Positions 13,078-23,416 of a stretch of 64,000 bases of DNA are shown piece after piece. The stretch spans positions 434,001-498,000 of the forward strand of contig WHVD01000023.1 of the NCBI GenBank assembly GCA_015178975.1, written 5' to 3'. The notes below the pieces were generated by a model that worked only from the letters and a program-made list of their open reading frames with translations, was not told where the DNA came from and searched no databases. The DNA comes from Hysterangium stoloniferum. Its lineage: Eukaryota; Basidiomycota; Agaricomycetes; Hysterangiales; Hysterangiaceae. Within the stretch, counting starts at the first letter, position 1. Every line of letters begins with the position of its first letter. Made by a program: the position numbers and the translations under genes.

Positions 13078-13990
13078 CTAAGGCTTTCCCAGTGTATACC
13101 ATATACGAATCTGAGTATATTGTTAGGTTCCACTTTCTAACACTCCTTGGCAATATGGACTTACAATGAGAATTGCGATTACCACATAAAAAGATTACAC
13201 TTGAATCCAAAAGCATATACCAGTCCTTCGCCTTTGGTCCTACGGGCGATCGCACTTGGAATTAGAGTTTAAGTTTCCTCAGCCATGGTGAAGGTTCAAA
13301 CACCGGGCAATGTACTTAGCAACTTCACTGTGCATAGCATTAACATAGTACAGAGCATAAGCTCACAAACGTCCACAGAAAAGGACTGATCCTACATATT
13401 CCTAAGCTAATATTAAGCCAATGTATGGAGTTTCGACAAAAATTACCTGATGTAGTGCCTTCACAAAGGATCCTCATGGCTGGCCTAAAAGGGAATGGAC
13501 CTCTTTGAACGTGCTGCCTTTGCAGTGATTTAAAGCATACGTCACTCCTGATTTCAGTATATTGCCTCTCAAGTCGAATTAATGCCCCGTTTTGTGGTAT
13601 TTATTTAGTAGGTGATTTGGGAGTTGAAAAATCTTTTTAGAAACTTTAGGACTCGGAGGTGTGACACGGAGAGTGTATGAGAGAGATATCAATTACGGTG
13701 CTGGAAGTGCTAGTGTGCTTATGGTGCACCTGGCTTTAGTAAATATATTTATCCATTACTATGGTTATGAAGGACGATCACGGTTAGACTCCTCAGTGTC
13801 AGGAGAAAACCTGGAACAGGCAGAGACCTTCAAATGAGGTGTCTAGAGTGGTGATTGTGAGGGAGGGAAAGACCTAGAAAATTTCTCCATTGTTGACTGG
13901 TGCAGTGGCCACAGGTTGTGAGGTCCTTGGAAGATCTTGAAAAGTGTCCAAAGCCCACAGTGCTGGCAGCTGAAACAGGGTGGCAGTGGA
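13078..13990. other. No recognised gene
   Basis: Unremarkable sequence between the MITE and element A. The last 300 bases may already be decayed element DNA, but no motif supports this. Confidence 0.4.
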
Positions 13991-14186
13991 TGACTCCCGC
14001 AGTCAACTCCCCAACCTCTCAACCCACAAACCCCTCCTGGACTCCCCAGGATTCCCATCTGCCTGTCTGAAATTGGATGACATGATCTCATGAGGGTGCA
14101 GCCTATAAGCTGAAGCCAAGTCCTACTGGCTTTCCCATGGGTTTCTCTGGAAACCCTCCAATAAGCTCTGTGCACAACTCTTAACA
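13991..14186 (+). repeat. 3' end of the 5' LTR of element A
   Basis: Closely matches the last 180-200 bases of the LTR at 17156-18018, including the block CCTATAAGCTGAAGCCAAG and the terminal CTCTTAACA. The first three quarters of the LTR are absent. Confidence 0.75.
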
Positions 14187-14189
14187 GTA

Positions 14190-15804
14190 TTTTCTGACTA
14201 ACAACTATGTATGCCACGGTAAACCCCCACGACTTGAAACCTATTTTCACAAACCAGCAGCTTACCACATCAGTCCACACGACTTTCCTCATCCATCCCA
14301 TCATCCATGGAATTATCATTATGGATATTGAGAAGTTACATCAAGATATTCTATCGGCAATTCCACTAGACCCGATAACTAAAGCACACCTTGACAACCC
14401 TGTGGACCCTGGTCAACCCCAGTGGTCTCTCGACCAGCATGGTTTCATTAGACTTGACAATCACATATATGTACCGGACTCTGACAGGCTCCGCTTCAGG
14501 ATCCTCCAGTACAAACATGACCATCCACTCTCGGGACATTTTGGGTTCAACAAAACTCTATCATTAATAAGAAGAGAATACACTTGGCCCGGACTCTGAG
14601 GCTTCATTAAGCACTATTGTAAATCTTGCATTACTTGTCCACACTCTAAATCACAGTGTCACAAGCCATACAGCCTTCTGAAACAACTCCTGGTACCGGA
14701 ACACCCATGGAATTCCATCTCTATGGATTTCATTGAACACCTACCAGACTTTGAAGGCTTTTCCACCATTTTAGTCGTTGTTAACAGATTCTCAAAACAA
14801 GGTATATTCATTCCCACGTATGATACCATTACATCCATGCAATTAGTGGAACTTTTTATTATCCATGTATTTTCCAAGCACAGAGTTCTGTCCCACCTAA
14901 CCTCTGATCAAGGATCAGAGTTTGTGTCTCACTTCTTTAGATCCCTTGGGAAATCCTTGGACATGAAGTTACACTTCATGTCCAAACACCACCTGGAAGG
15001 CAATGGACAAACTGAATGCATCAATCAGACATTGGAACAATACCTCCATGTATATTGCAACTATCAACAGGACAATTGGAAATCCCTGTTACCACTTGCA
15101 GAATTTGCTTACAACAATGCACCTTTGGCCACTACTGGCATTTCCCCATTCTTTGCAGATAAAGGGTAAATCCAAATATTACAGTACACCCAGAACAAAA
15201 TCTCGCCTCTGCCTATGCTCAAGAGTTCGTCATGGACCTCCACAAGCTCCATGAGGAACTCCAGACTGCAATAATGACTGCCAAAGAGCAATACCAGCAT
15301 TCAGCAGACAAAAACCAGATTCCACCACCCAACTTCAAAATTGGTGATCATGTTTTTGTCAAAACTCAATTCTTCCGGACTACCTGTCCATCAAAGAAAC
15401 TCGTTGAAAAATATTTAGGTCCGTTTGAAATAATAGCACAAGTAGGTTCAGTTTCATGGACCCTACAGCTTCTGGATAGCATGTGCATGGTACACCTGGT
15501 ATTTCATGTTTCTATGCTAAAACCCTGTACTGTTAACACTATCCCAGATCATGTGCAATATCCACCTCCTCCAGTCATTATTGATGGAGAACCCAAGTTT
15601 GAAATCTCACAAATTTTAGATTCAAAAATTGATAAGCGTCGACACACTTGTAAACTGCTTTACTTGGTCAAGTGGGTGGGTTATGAGGGCACTGATGAAG
15701 AGACTTCATGGATTTTGGCTATGGAACTCGGTAATGCCATGGAGATTGTTACTGACTTTCACACAGCTTACCCGCTCAAACCCAGAACACTATCCTCTCT
15801 CTGA
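14190..15804 (+). pseudogene. Integrase with C-terminal chromodomain (element A), broken
   Basis: Retroviral-type integrase that inserts the element's cDNA; the chromodomain would target it to modified histones. A His/Cys zinc-binding region spans about 14530-14650 (HFGFNKTLSLI then CKSCITCPHS). The catalytic core at 14723-15170 has the first Asp near SMDFIEHLP or VVVNRF, the second in LTSDQGSEF and the Glu in NGQTECINQTLEQYL. The DNA-binding tail is KKLVEKYLGPFEII, and the chromodomain covers about 15590-15780 (FEISQILDSKI ... YLVKWVGYEGTDEETSWI). There are two lesions: an in-frame TGA at 14597-14599 at a likely Arg position, and loss of one base near 15169 that shifts the frame. Nonfunctional as it stands. 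Confidence 0.9.
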
Positions 15805-16260
15805 CTGCACTTTGTGGACCCTGTGTTATGATTGGATTCATTTTCATTTTTTCCCTGTCAACCTATGTCTCTCTTTGCTTTTACAGGTTTCTGACATGTT
15901 TTCAAGCCCTAGTGGATTTCCCCATAGACTTTTATGCTTTTCACATTTTACTTTTATTTTCAAAAAGAAATTATTAAACTTTATTATTTTTTACTTTCAA
16001 TCTACATTTATGGGGCTATGCTTTTGCCCAACCTCAGCAATCTCCTGTGGGAACTCTGCTATCTCCATGGGAACCCATCCTCATCTGAACTGGGCTCCTC
16101 AGAACTCCCATTCCTGTGGCTCAACATAGACATATCTGCCATATTCCACCAAAAAGGGCCAAAACTCTCCACAGAACCCCTGGAGTTCTTTCACCACAAC
16201 TACCTGCACCCAGTTGCTCTTCTCAAGCAACTCGTTCTGGTACTCTATGGCCTCAGCTAT
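15805..16260. other. Element A internal sequence between chromodomain and antisense gene
   Basis: Pyrimidine-rich sequence with no clear coding in the element's sense. On the minus strand a further open stretch after the antisense gene's stop may be its former C-terminal coding sequence, because the homologous gene in element D continues past this point. Confidence 0.4.
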
Positions 16261-16949
16261 TCATCCCAGGACCTCCTCCAAGCCTGTGGGCCTGTCCGAC
16301 CCACTCGCTTCCTGCACCACAGACCCTGTGGGCTCGTGGACAAGTGAGCACCTCACTTTGAGGTGTGCACATTGCCAACTGCCTGGTCCCTGCCTGGACT
16401 TCCAATGGCAGTCAGTGTTCTGGTCATTACAACCAGAGCACCATGGATCGTTCTTGACTTGCAGGTGGACTGGAGCCACTTTCCTTGCCTTCTGTTGATG
16501 TGGTTAGTCCCTGGAACATCCCACAGACCTGAGACTTACCTTTTGGGGGCTCTCTGGCTCCTCGGATTCCGACTTGACCTCTACTGCTTTGCACTAAAAA
16601 GGCAGAGTTAGTAGAGTCAACTTTGTGGATCACCAAAATTTACCTTTCCCGCAGCAACTGCGGCCATCTCCACAGCTGCCTTGGCACACTCTGCAGCAAC
16701 CTGTGCAGCCTCCTCCTCCTCCTTCTTCCTCTGTTCCTCAGCCTCTTTCTCCACAGCCAGTGCTACCTGGTACTCCCTGTCCAGCTCCTCCTCAGCCTCC
16801 TTGGCCTTCCTCTCTGCCTCCTCTCATTGTCAGTGCTGCTCCTCTCGCTGTGCCAGGATTTGGGCTGTGGTGAGTGGAGCCTGATATGAAGTGCCTGTGG
16901 AGGGCCTGGCAGTTGGTACTGGTTTGCGCAGCATTGGTTTGGGACCCAT
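16261..16949 (-). pseudogene. Antisense spliced gene of element A: coiled coil plus Cys cluster
   Basis: Runs opposite to the integrase, between the chromodomain and the 3' LTR. Exon 1 (16949-16644) starts MGPKPMLRK and encodes a long Glu/Lys/Ala-rich coiled coil. Exon 2 (16593-16540, 18 codons) is acidic and starts CKAVEVKSE. Exon 3 (16491-16261) starts KARKVAP and holds the Cys cluster CSGCNDQNTDCHW ... CAHLKVRC. Introns are GT-AG, 50 and 48 nt, in phase 0. Exon order, intron positions and exon starts (CK, KA) match the homologous gene of element D at 33045. Two in-frame TGA codons, at 16832-16830 and 16826-16824, sit at likely Arg positions. The Cys arrangement recalls a binuclear zinc cluster, so nucleic acid binding is possible. 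I know of no assigned function. Confidence 0.7.
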
Positions 16950-17142
16950 TGATGATGGGGGTAATAAAGAAGAAGAAATTTTCATTTTTTCAATTTTTTA
17001 TATAGGCCTCATCATGTCTGAACCTTACCTTCCAGATAACATGACTCTTTGATACATATGTGTAACTGACATGGCTTTCTGACACATGTGCATAGCCGAC
17101 AAAACCTTATCAAGTTCTAGAGCCTCTTTGGGACTTCAGCAT

Positions 17143-17155
17143 AAAGGGAGGGTAT
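17143..17155 (+). other. Polypurine tract of element A
   Basis: AAAGGGAGGGTAT lies directly before the TGTTACAACC start of the 3' LTR, where plus-strand priming occurs in LTR elements. A similar run adjoins LTR D. Confidence 0.7.
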
Positions 17156-18018
17156 TGTTACAACCCAAAATCCCACCAGACTCTGGGCACTAACTTATAT
17201 GCACCCACACCCTACATGCACCAATTATCAGTTTACTGGAATACCTGCCAGAATCCAGATGTCAGACCTGTCCATGCTCAACCTTTGTTACTTCATGTAT
17301 CAGTCACCGGAATACCCACCAGAACCCACTCCTGTCTATCTCTGACCCTGTCCCATGCACCAGTCACTGGACCCCACTCAGAAAACCTGACAGTTCTCTG
17401 GCTGAGCCCCATTCCTGTTATGGTCAAATGACCTGTCATGCTTTGGACTCCACTCCCACCCCATTCCTGTTATGGTTTAACAACCTGTCATGATTCAGAC
17501 TCTGCTCCACTCTGTTCTGTTCCCAACACCAAGTTTGGTATTTACTTATCTCATTTCATGTTTGCTAGTTTAGATTTCATTATTACTGGATTTGGTATGT
17601 TATACATTCCACAGTCTATATTCTCAGGGCAGATGTTGTACATACAACCCAGTCAGAAAATCAGCTTAGATTCTCCCCAGTAATCTCAAGTACATTTTCC
17701 GCCCTAATCTCCTCTTTGATACACACCACTTTACCTCATCAGAGCCCACAGGCTCCAACCCATCTATCACTCAACCTCCAACCTATCTATCTCGACCCCT
17801 GACTCATCTCTGCCCGACCCTCGACTTCTGTGGGATTCCCGCAGTCGACTCCCTGACCTCTCAACCCACGAACCCATCCTGGACTCCCCAGGATTCCTGT
17901 CCACCCATCTGAAATTGGATGACATGATCTCATGAGGGTGCATCCTATAAGCTGAAGCCAAGTCCTACTGGCTTTCCCATGGGTTTCTCCAGTAACCCTC
18001 CACACACAACTCTTAACA
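17156..18018 (+). repeat. 3' LTR of element A (family A, 863 bp)
   Basis: Begins TGTTACAACCC and ends CTCTTAACA, with the TG...CA ends of LTRs. Family A is also represented by the copy with a clear target duplication at 56486-57325. CCTATAAGCTGAAGCC lies near the 3' end and may be the core promoter. Confidence 0.85.
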
Positions 18019-18120
18019 ATGTCAAAAGGTCCATATCTTTTCTCCTCCAACGTTCTGGATGGCCTACCTGTTTGAATGTCCCTGCCTTCTAGCCACACTT
18101 TGTCTCCTACCCTGTAAGTG
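18019..18120 (-). pseudogene. Integrase C-terminal fragment of another chromovirus
   Basis: About 33 residues read on the minus strand, including GDKVWLEGRDI and LEEKRYGPFDI. This is the loop and KRxGPF block at the end of gypsy integrases. It differs from the integrases of elements A, B and D, so it marks a further lineage. It is sandwiched between LTR A on the left and an inverted LTR A on the right. Confidence 0.7.
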
Positions 18121-18124
18121 TCTG

Positions 18125-18375
18125 TGTTAAGAGTTGTGTGTGGAGCTTATCGGAGGGTTTCCAGAGAAACCTGTAGGAAAGCCAGTAGGACTTGGCTTCA
18201 GCTTATAGGCTGTGCCCTTGCGAGATTGTGTCATCCAATTTCAGATGGGTGGATGGGAATCCTGGGGAGTCCAGGAGGGGTTCGTGGGTTGAGAGGTCAG
18301 GGAGTCAACTGTGGGAATCCTGTGGAAGTTGATGGGTCGGATGGAGATGACTTGGGGGTTGAGATAGGAGGATAT
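18125..18375 (-). repeat. LTR A fragment, inverted
   Basis: Reads as the reverse complement of the 3' part of LTR A, starting TGTTAAGAGTTGTG and including CTTGGCTTCAGCTTATAGG. It stops near 18375, where unrelated AT-rich DNA begins. Confidence 0.75.
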
Positions 18376-18528
18376 CTGAAAACTATTAAGTATACCAAAT
18401 TCTAATATGCTCTAAATGTCATTTAAACATCTGGGATGTGATTCAAACATAATTTGGTTTTTAAAACTTTTTGAAAGTTTTAAACTCTCTCATACATTAC
18501 AAACTAAAGAATCTTTCCGAACACAAGT

Positions 18529-19299
18529 TGTTAGGGTATGTACACAGTGGGTTTCCAGAGAAACCCGTGGAATATCTGGTAGGACTTGGCTTCAGCTTAT
18601 AGGCTGCACCCTCGTGAGATCGTGTTGTCCAATTTCAGACAGGTGGATGGGAATCCCGGGGAGTCTGGGCAGGGTTCGTGGGTCGAGGGGTTGTAGGTCG
18701 GAGGTCGTGGGTCGAGAGGTTGTGAGTCGAGATAGATAAGAGAGATAGATGCGCCAGAGCCCGTGGGCTCCGACTAGTGTGAGCGGTGTAATTCAAAGAG
18801 GAGTTTAGAGCAGAAAATATACTAAGATTACTGGGGAGAATCTAAGCTGATTTTCTGACTGGATTGTATGTACAACATCTGCCAGACTATATAGACTGGA
18901 ATGAATAACATACCAAATCCAGTAATAATGAAAATGGAACTAACAAACATAAAATGAGATAAGTAAACACCAAACTTGTTGTTAGGAATGGGATGGAACA
19001 GAGCAGAGTCCGAATTGTGACAGGTCATTTGACTATAATGGGAACGGGGCTCAGTTAGAGGGATGATGGGTTTTTAGAGTGGGGTCTGGTGACTGATGTG
19101 TGGGACAGAGTTGGACATAAACAGGGATGGAGTCTGGTGGGTATTCTGGTGACTGATACATGAAGTAATGAAGTCAAACATGGACAAGTCTGATGTATGG
19201 AGTCCAGCGGGAATTCCAGTAAACTGACAATTGGTGCGTATAGGGTGTGGGTGCATATAAGTTAGTGCCTGGAGTCTGGCGGGAATTCTGGTTGTAACA
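18529..19299 (-). repeat. LTR A, inverted, near full length (771 bp)
   Basis: Starts TGTTAGGGTATGTACAC and ends GGTTGTAACA; alignable along its length with 17156-18018 in reverse complement. The flanking five bases (CAAGT and CAGAG) do not match, so the copy has been rearranged or is not a simple solo LTR. Confidence 0.8.
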
Positions 19300-19558
19300 C
19301 AGAGCCTGTGGGCTCTGATGAGGTAAAGCAGTGTGTATCAAAGAGGAGATTAGGGTGGAAAATGTACTTGAGATTACTGGGGAGAATCTAAGCTGATTTT
19401 CTGACTGGATTGTATATACAATAACTGCCAGACTAGATAGACTGTGGAATGTATAACATACCAAATCCAGTAATAATGAAATCTAAACTAGCAAACATGA
19501 AATGAGATAAGTAAACACCAAACTTGGTGTTAGGAACAGAATGGAGTGGAGCAGAGTC
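19300..19558 (-). repeat. LTR A internal fragment, inverted
   Basis: Repeats the middle of LTR A in reverse complement, from the GAGCCTGTGGGCTC block to the GAACAGAATGG block, directly joined to the preceding LTR and to the gag fragment that follows. Confidence 0.7.
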
Positions 19559-19559
19559 C

Positions 19560-19945
19560 TAGTATATGATGAACCTGTCAATGATAAATGGAATATGTAC
19601 TACTTGTCCCGAATTGCTGAAGAGGAAATTATAGCTGTTGTGCAAGATTACAGAGTGAGATATCCATCCATGCCCGCAACAATGGCAGCCTGGCTGGGTA
19701 GGTATCACAGAATCCTAGCTGTGCAAAACCTCTTCACACAGTTGGGAACCCTGGACAACTTCACTAAATCAATCCCTGAATGGTCTGATGAGCTTACAAT
19801 TCTGCTGGAAAGGGAGAGGAAAGTGATCAAGAAGGACTTGTTCATGCAACTGGTGGAATTGTTGAGCACCAGAGCACATGCTCATTTTACTGATGAAGTG
19901 ATTCATTTCATAGTTGCCATTGACCCTCGGGAATGTGGGAACTAG
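19560..19945 (+). pseudogene. Gypsy gag fragment (element B type)
   Basis: About 128 codons open to a TAG at 19943, without the normal gag start. Blocks such as MYYLSRI, MAAWLGRY, NLFTQLGTL and SIPEWSDEL match element B gag at 63430-63200 (MYYADQI, VAVWLGHY, DLFT, SIPEWSSE). It is joined to an LTR A fragment, so it is a truncated relic. Confidence 0.8.
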
Positions 19946-21217
19946 AACACTTTGACTGACATGTCTTTCTGATCTGACACTCTGTCCAAAAAATTGATTC
20001 CATAAGCATTATCACAGACTGATCTCGAGCCAAAGATAACGATGCTGGAAACGATCAGAAGGAGCTTTCGTGGCTGGAGGTAGATTCCAAATATAGGTAA
20101 GTTACAACAATTGTACAACACTTTGTCCCATGCACATTAACTAGCAAGGGGTCCATGATGGGACTCAAGGAGGTGAAATACCGTGGATGATCAAACCGAA
20201 GTGGTATACACGGTTGTGTGAGCTCCACTCCCTATGTTGATTTCCCCCATTCTCCACAAAAGTGGAAGTGTGCTCGAAGAGTCTGAATCATGGGATATCG
20301 CAAATTGAAGGGCAGAAAAAAAAATCTCATTCAATATTCATGAAAGGTCACACGGAATATCCTTCGAGATTCTAAACTCAGGAAAAGTACATTGTCCAAG
20401 CCCAATATTCACCATCTGGCGTGGGATTGATTGTAAGATATTCAAAAAAAGCAGTTGAAATGATGGGGAGACGCTCGATTATCAGTTTGTTTAGGAAGTA
20501 GGGAGCTTGAGGATGTCCGCCATAGTTCACACCGTCGGTGTCAAAGGAGGTAGCAAAAATAGTTCAGAGCCCGTCCCCTCGATCAGGGCCCCATCACGCG
20601 GTTTGCTCCGCATCCGACAGTCAATCTTCACCATACACGCCGTATTTGCTCAACAAGTTCGTCTCGAAGCCTCCCTCCTGAACAATATCTAAGCGGCGTT
20701 CATGCGGTTCATTTGACATCACCCCTGATAACCCCTCACCCCGATTTTGAAGAGCCGCTCTTCGGTTATTAGACACAGGTCAAGTAAACCTCATTGTTTC
20801 TGGACAGTCGGGAATTTGAACTGATGGTTTGTAATCCTGTTCCGGTTGATTATTCTACAAGTTCCCAGTTATCACGATATTAATATCGCTGGTTAGTTCT
20901 CCGAGTCGTGAAGTTCGTTCACTTCATGCACTTGGATCGTTGTCTCGCAGATACTCGCCGTCCCTTGTGACCTAGGTGGAATTTGCAGTGTGGTCCTTTG
21001 CATTCCAATATCATGGATGGCAACCACCCACCTCAACACCATTTCCAGTTCCACCCGTTGTTCTTCTATAAATATTCCCATAATATCTCATGCGTCAGGT
21101 CCTCGGATATCAGCTTCAAAGCGAAGCCAAAATCCCACATGGTCATTAGAACTTACTACCCATTTTTACTGAATTCCATACCCGTACAAAACACATTGAT
21201 GATCTTTGATCGGCAGA

Positions 21218-21410
21218 ATGTATAAAGGCTGCGTCTCCACGTACGTAGATCTAATTGACTCGCGATACATATTCATTTTCTCGCCAGTTCATATCACGAC
21301 CTTGTTCCTTTTCTACACGTCTGTCATTTATGACCTTGGGGAAACGGATTCCATGATGTGAGCATGGAATGCGCCATTTGGTTACTAATCACATTTCATT
21401 AGCGGGTTAT
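21218..21410 (+). pseudogene. Relic of the secreted peptide gene (fourth copy)
   Basis: A TATA-like GTATAAAGG at about 21220 is followed by CATTTTCTCGCC, like the CATTCTCTCACC before the start codon at 37293. The next bases encode VHITTLFLFYTSV in place of the usual signal peptide. The start codon has changed. A GTGAGC donor and a CATTAG acceptor are kept. This is the most diverged of the four copies. Confidence 0.5.
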
Positions 21411-22556
21411 CCTGTTAAAAAAACAAGACATCGCTGTGTTTCGAAATCATCGGAAAATCTATCTGGCAGGTTTGGAAGTTTCCTGTATTCTTAAAGTCTA
21501 ACCTTTCCCATAGTGGATGGGATGCGTGGTTGACTGTCCATTTCCATACTTCTGTGACAAAGGCATATGTCTTTATCGTCAATTTTATCACTATATATGA
21601 ATATTATCGGAATATATTCTTCAGTTTTTTCACGGGCTTTGTTGCATCAGGAATTGGAAAGAACCTATGTTGAGTAGTTCAGCTATGTAAGCTACCTAGT
21701 CACCTTGACCATCTAATTACATATAATCTATGATAGTCGAACCCCGCCAGAGATATTTAATTTATCATTGTTAGATAAACTATGTGAACTATGTTACTCA
21801 TCAAGGAACTAGTCGCTTCGAATTTTATTCCTGAACAAGTTCGTATCTAAGCAGTCCTCCCGAATAATATCTAAATGGTTTATGCGATATCAGTGATACG
21901 AATAATCCTCATTGTTTCAGCACAGTGGGTCAGGTATTTGAACTGATTATGTTTCACAGCTTTCCCACTATATAAATGTACTTTCTGTGTTTACATAACT
22001 TCCTAGGTAAAGCAACTCTGATTTTGAGCTCCCTCTGCCGCCTATACCAGCTTTGGAATTTATCGTAGCTGGAACGAGCCAATGACAAATGAAGATACGC
22101 TTGTCGACCGACAATGGCATGCTTCTATTGAATAACGTGTATTATTTAAACCATTATTTAATGAAATATTCCCTTGCAATTATTACTCACAATACACGGG
22201 CACGTTGAAGAAACATACCTTCCATGCGATTATGTCAGCTAGGGATTCTATTTAGATGAAGTGTTTATCTTAGCTACTTTTATTTGGGCTAATAATACAA
22301 TAGCTATATGCAACAGAGATCTAAAATCTCTAAAGGAATTTGAACCTCCTCAAGTGCCCAGAGGGTATAATCTCGCCGAAACCTAGGCTCCCTGAAATCA
22401 CTTCTCGGGGTATTTTAGGCACAAAACTCACAATAAAAGGGTAGTTTTCACTTCATCTAATGGCAATGGTTATTTTTCTATTGAACTTATCTTCGGGAAT
22501 TGATCGAGCCCCTGGAAAAAGTTGAGCCTCCACCCACCCGAGAAGATACGAGTTCA

Positions 22557-23416
22557 CAGTCGATTGTTACGACTCGGCATCCCGGCCCCAAATCTCATCC
22601 CATTAGCGTCTTACTTGCTCTTATGCGCCGTACCGTCCCCCAGACACGCACTCAGACTTTTAAAATGTGTAATCATCAATTTCTAATAAAGAAATTATTC
22701 TCCTGCCATAATGAGACAAATTTCTGTTGCTGTATTTAATTAAGTTTTTATAAAAAAAGTCTTATTATCTGGACCAAAAAGGAGATGTGTAAGAATAAAA
22801 TTCATTAGGATATGACTCTGTGACATTAGTGTTGAAATAGGATGGATAGTAACTTGCAGGATTCCCGGTGTTGATGGCAGCGAGTTGAGGGGGTCGACCG
22901 GTGCTGATGGCGAAGCGTGTGGTGACTGGATCATTTAACACTGGGTAAAGGGGGGCTATAGGATATGTTTGTGAATTTTGTGTTAAAATTTCGGGCCCTA
23001 CACGAGGAAAGGAAATGGCGAGTTGTGGATTCGTGCAGGTACTTGTATTGCGATGATTGCGAAGCAGCATACCCTGATGGGATCCACTCAGCGCCAACGG
23101 GAATTTAGCAAATAATTCCTCATTCTCTCGCAAATCATTTCTTTCCTATATTAATTAGATACATACTTTTAATGCTTGAGGGCTAATTTTCATATTGATG
23201 GCAGTTTTCGACATTGCCAGGAGGTTTTCCTTCTAATTTTCATAATGCTTGTGTTCCGGCTAGACTACACTGCTTTTAATATGGGAGTTTATCAATTTAT
23301 TTACAATAAATAAAAGTAGCTGGGGGCTCAATGAGGCGATATGACACCGGTACGACGTAGCGAATATTGATGTGATCAGGTCTGTGGCCGGGATGCCGAG
23401 TCGTAACAATCGACTG
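22557..23416. repeat. 31 bp perfect inverted repeat flanking an 800 bp segment
   Basis: CAGTCGATTGTTACGACTC and the following 12 bases at 22557-22587 occur exactly inverted at 23386-23416. Similarity extends irregularly beyond the core. This could be the ends of a decayed element or an inverted duplication. Confidence 0.5.
22765..23150 (-). other. Unidentified minus-strand open frame, possible exon
   Basis: About 128 codons open from a TATATAG acceptor-like site near 23150 to a stop at 22765. It starts ERNDLRENEELFAKFP, a charged helical stretch resembling the end of a coiled coil, and continues Pro/Asn/Tyr-rich. The sequence upstream does not extend it convincingly. It may be the last exon of a lost gene. 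Confidence 0.25.

Larger units (their letters stand above)
13991..18018 (+). mobile_element. Element A: decayed Ty3/gypsy chromovirus
   Basis: A 5' LTR remnant (13991-14186), an integrase/chromodomain pseudogene (14190-15804), an antisense gene (16949-16261, minus), a polypurine tract and a complete 3' LTR (17156-18018). Gag, protease, RT and RNase H are missing: the LTR remnant is followed directly by sequence upstream of the integrase zinc domain, so a large internal deletion has occurred. The chromodomain places it among the chromoviruses. Confidence 0.85.
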
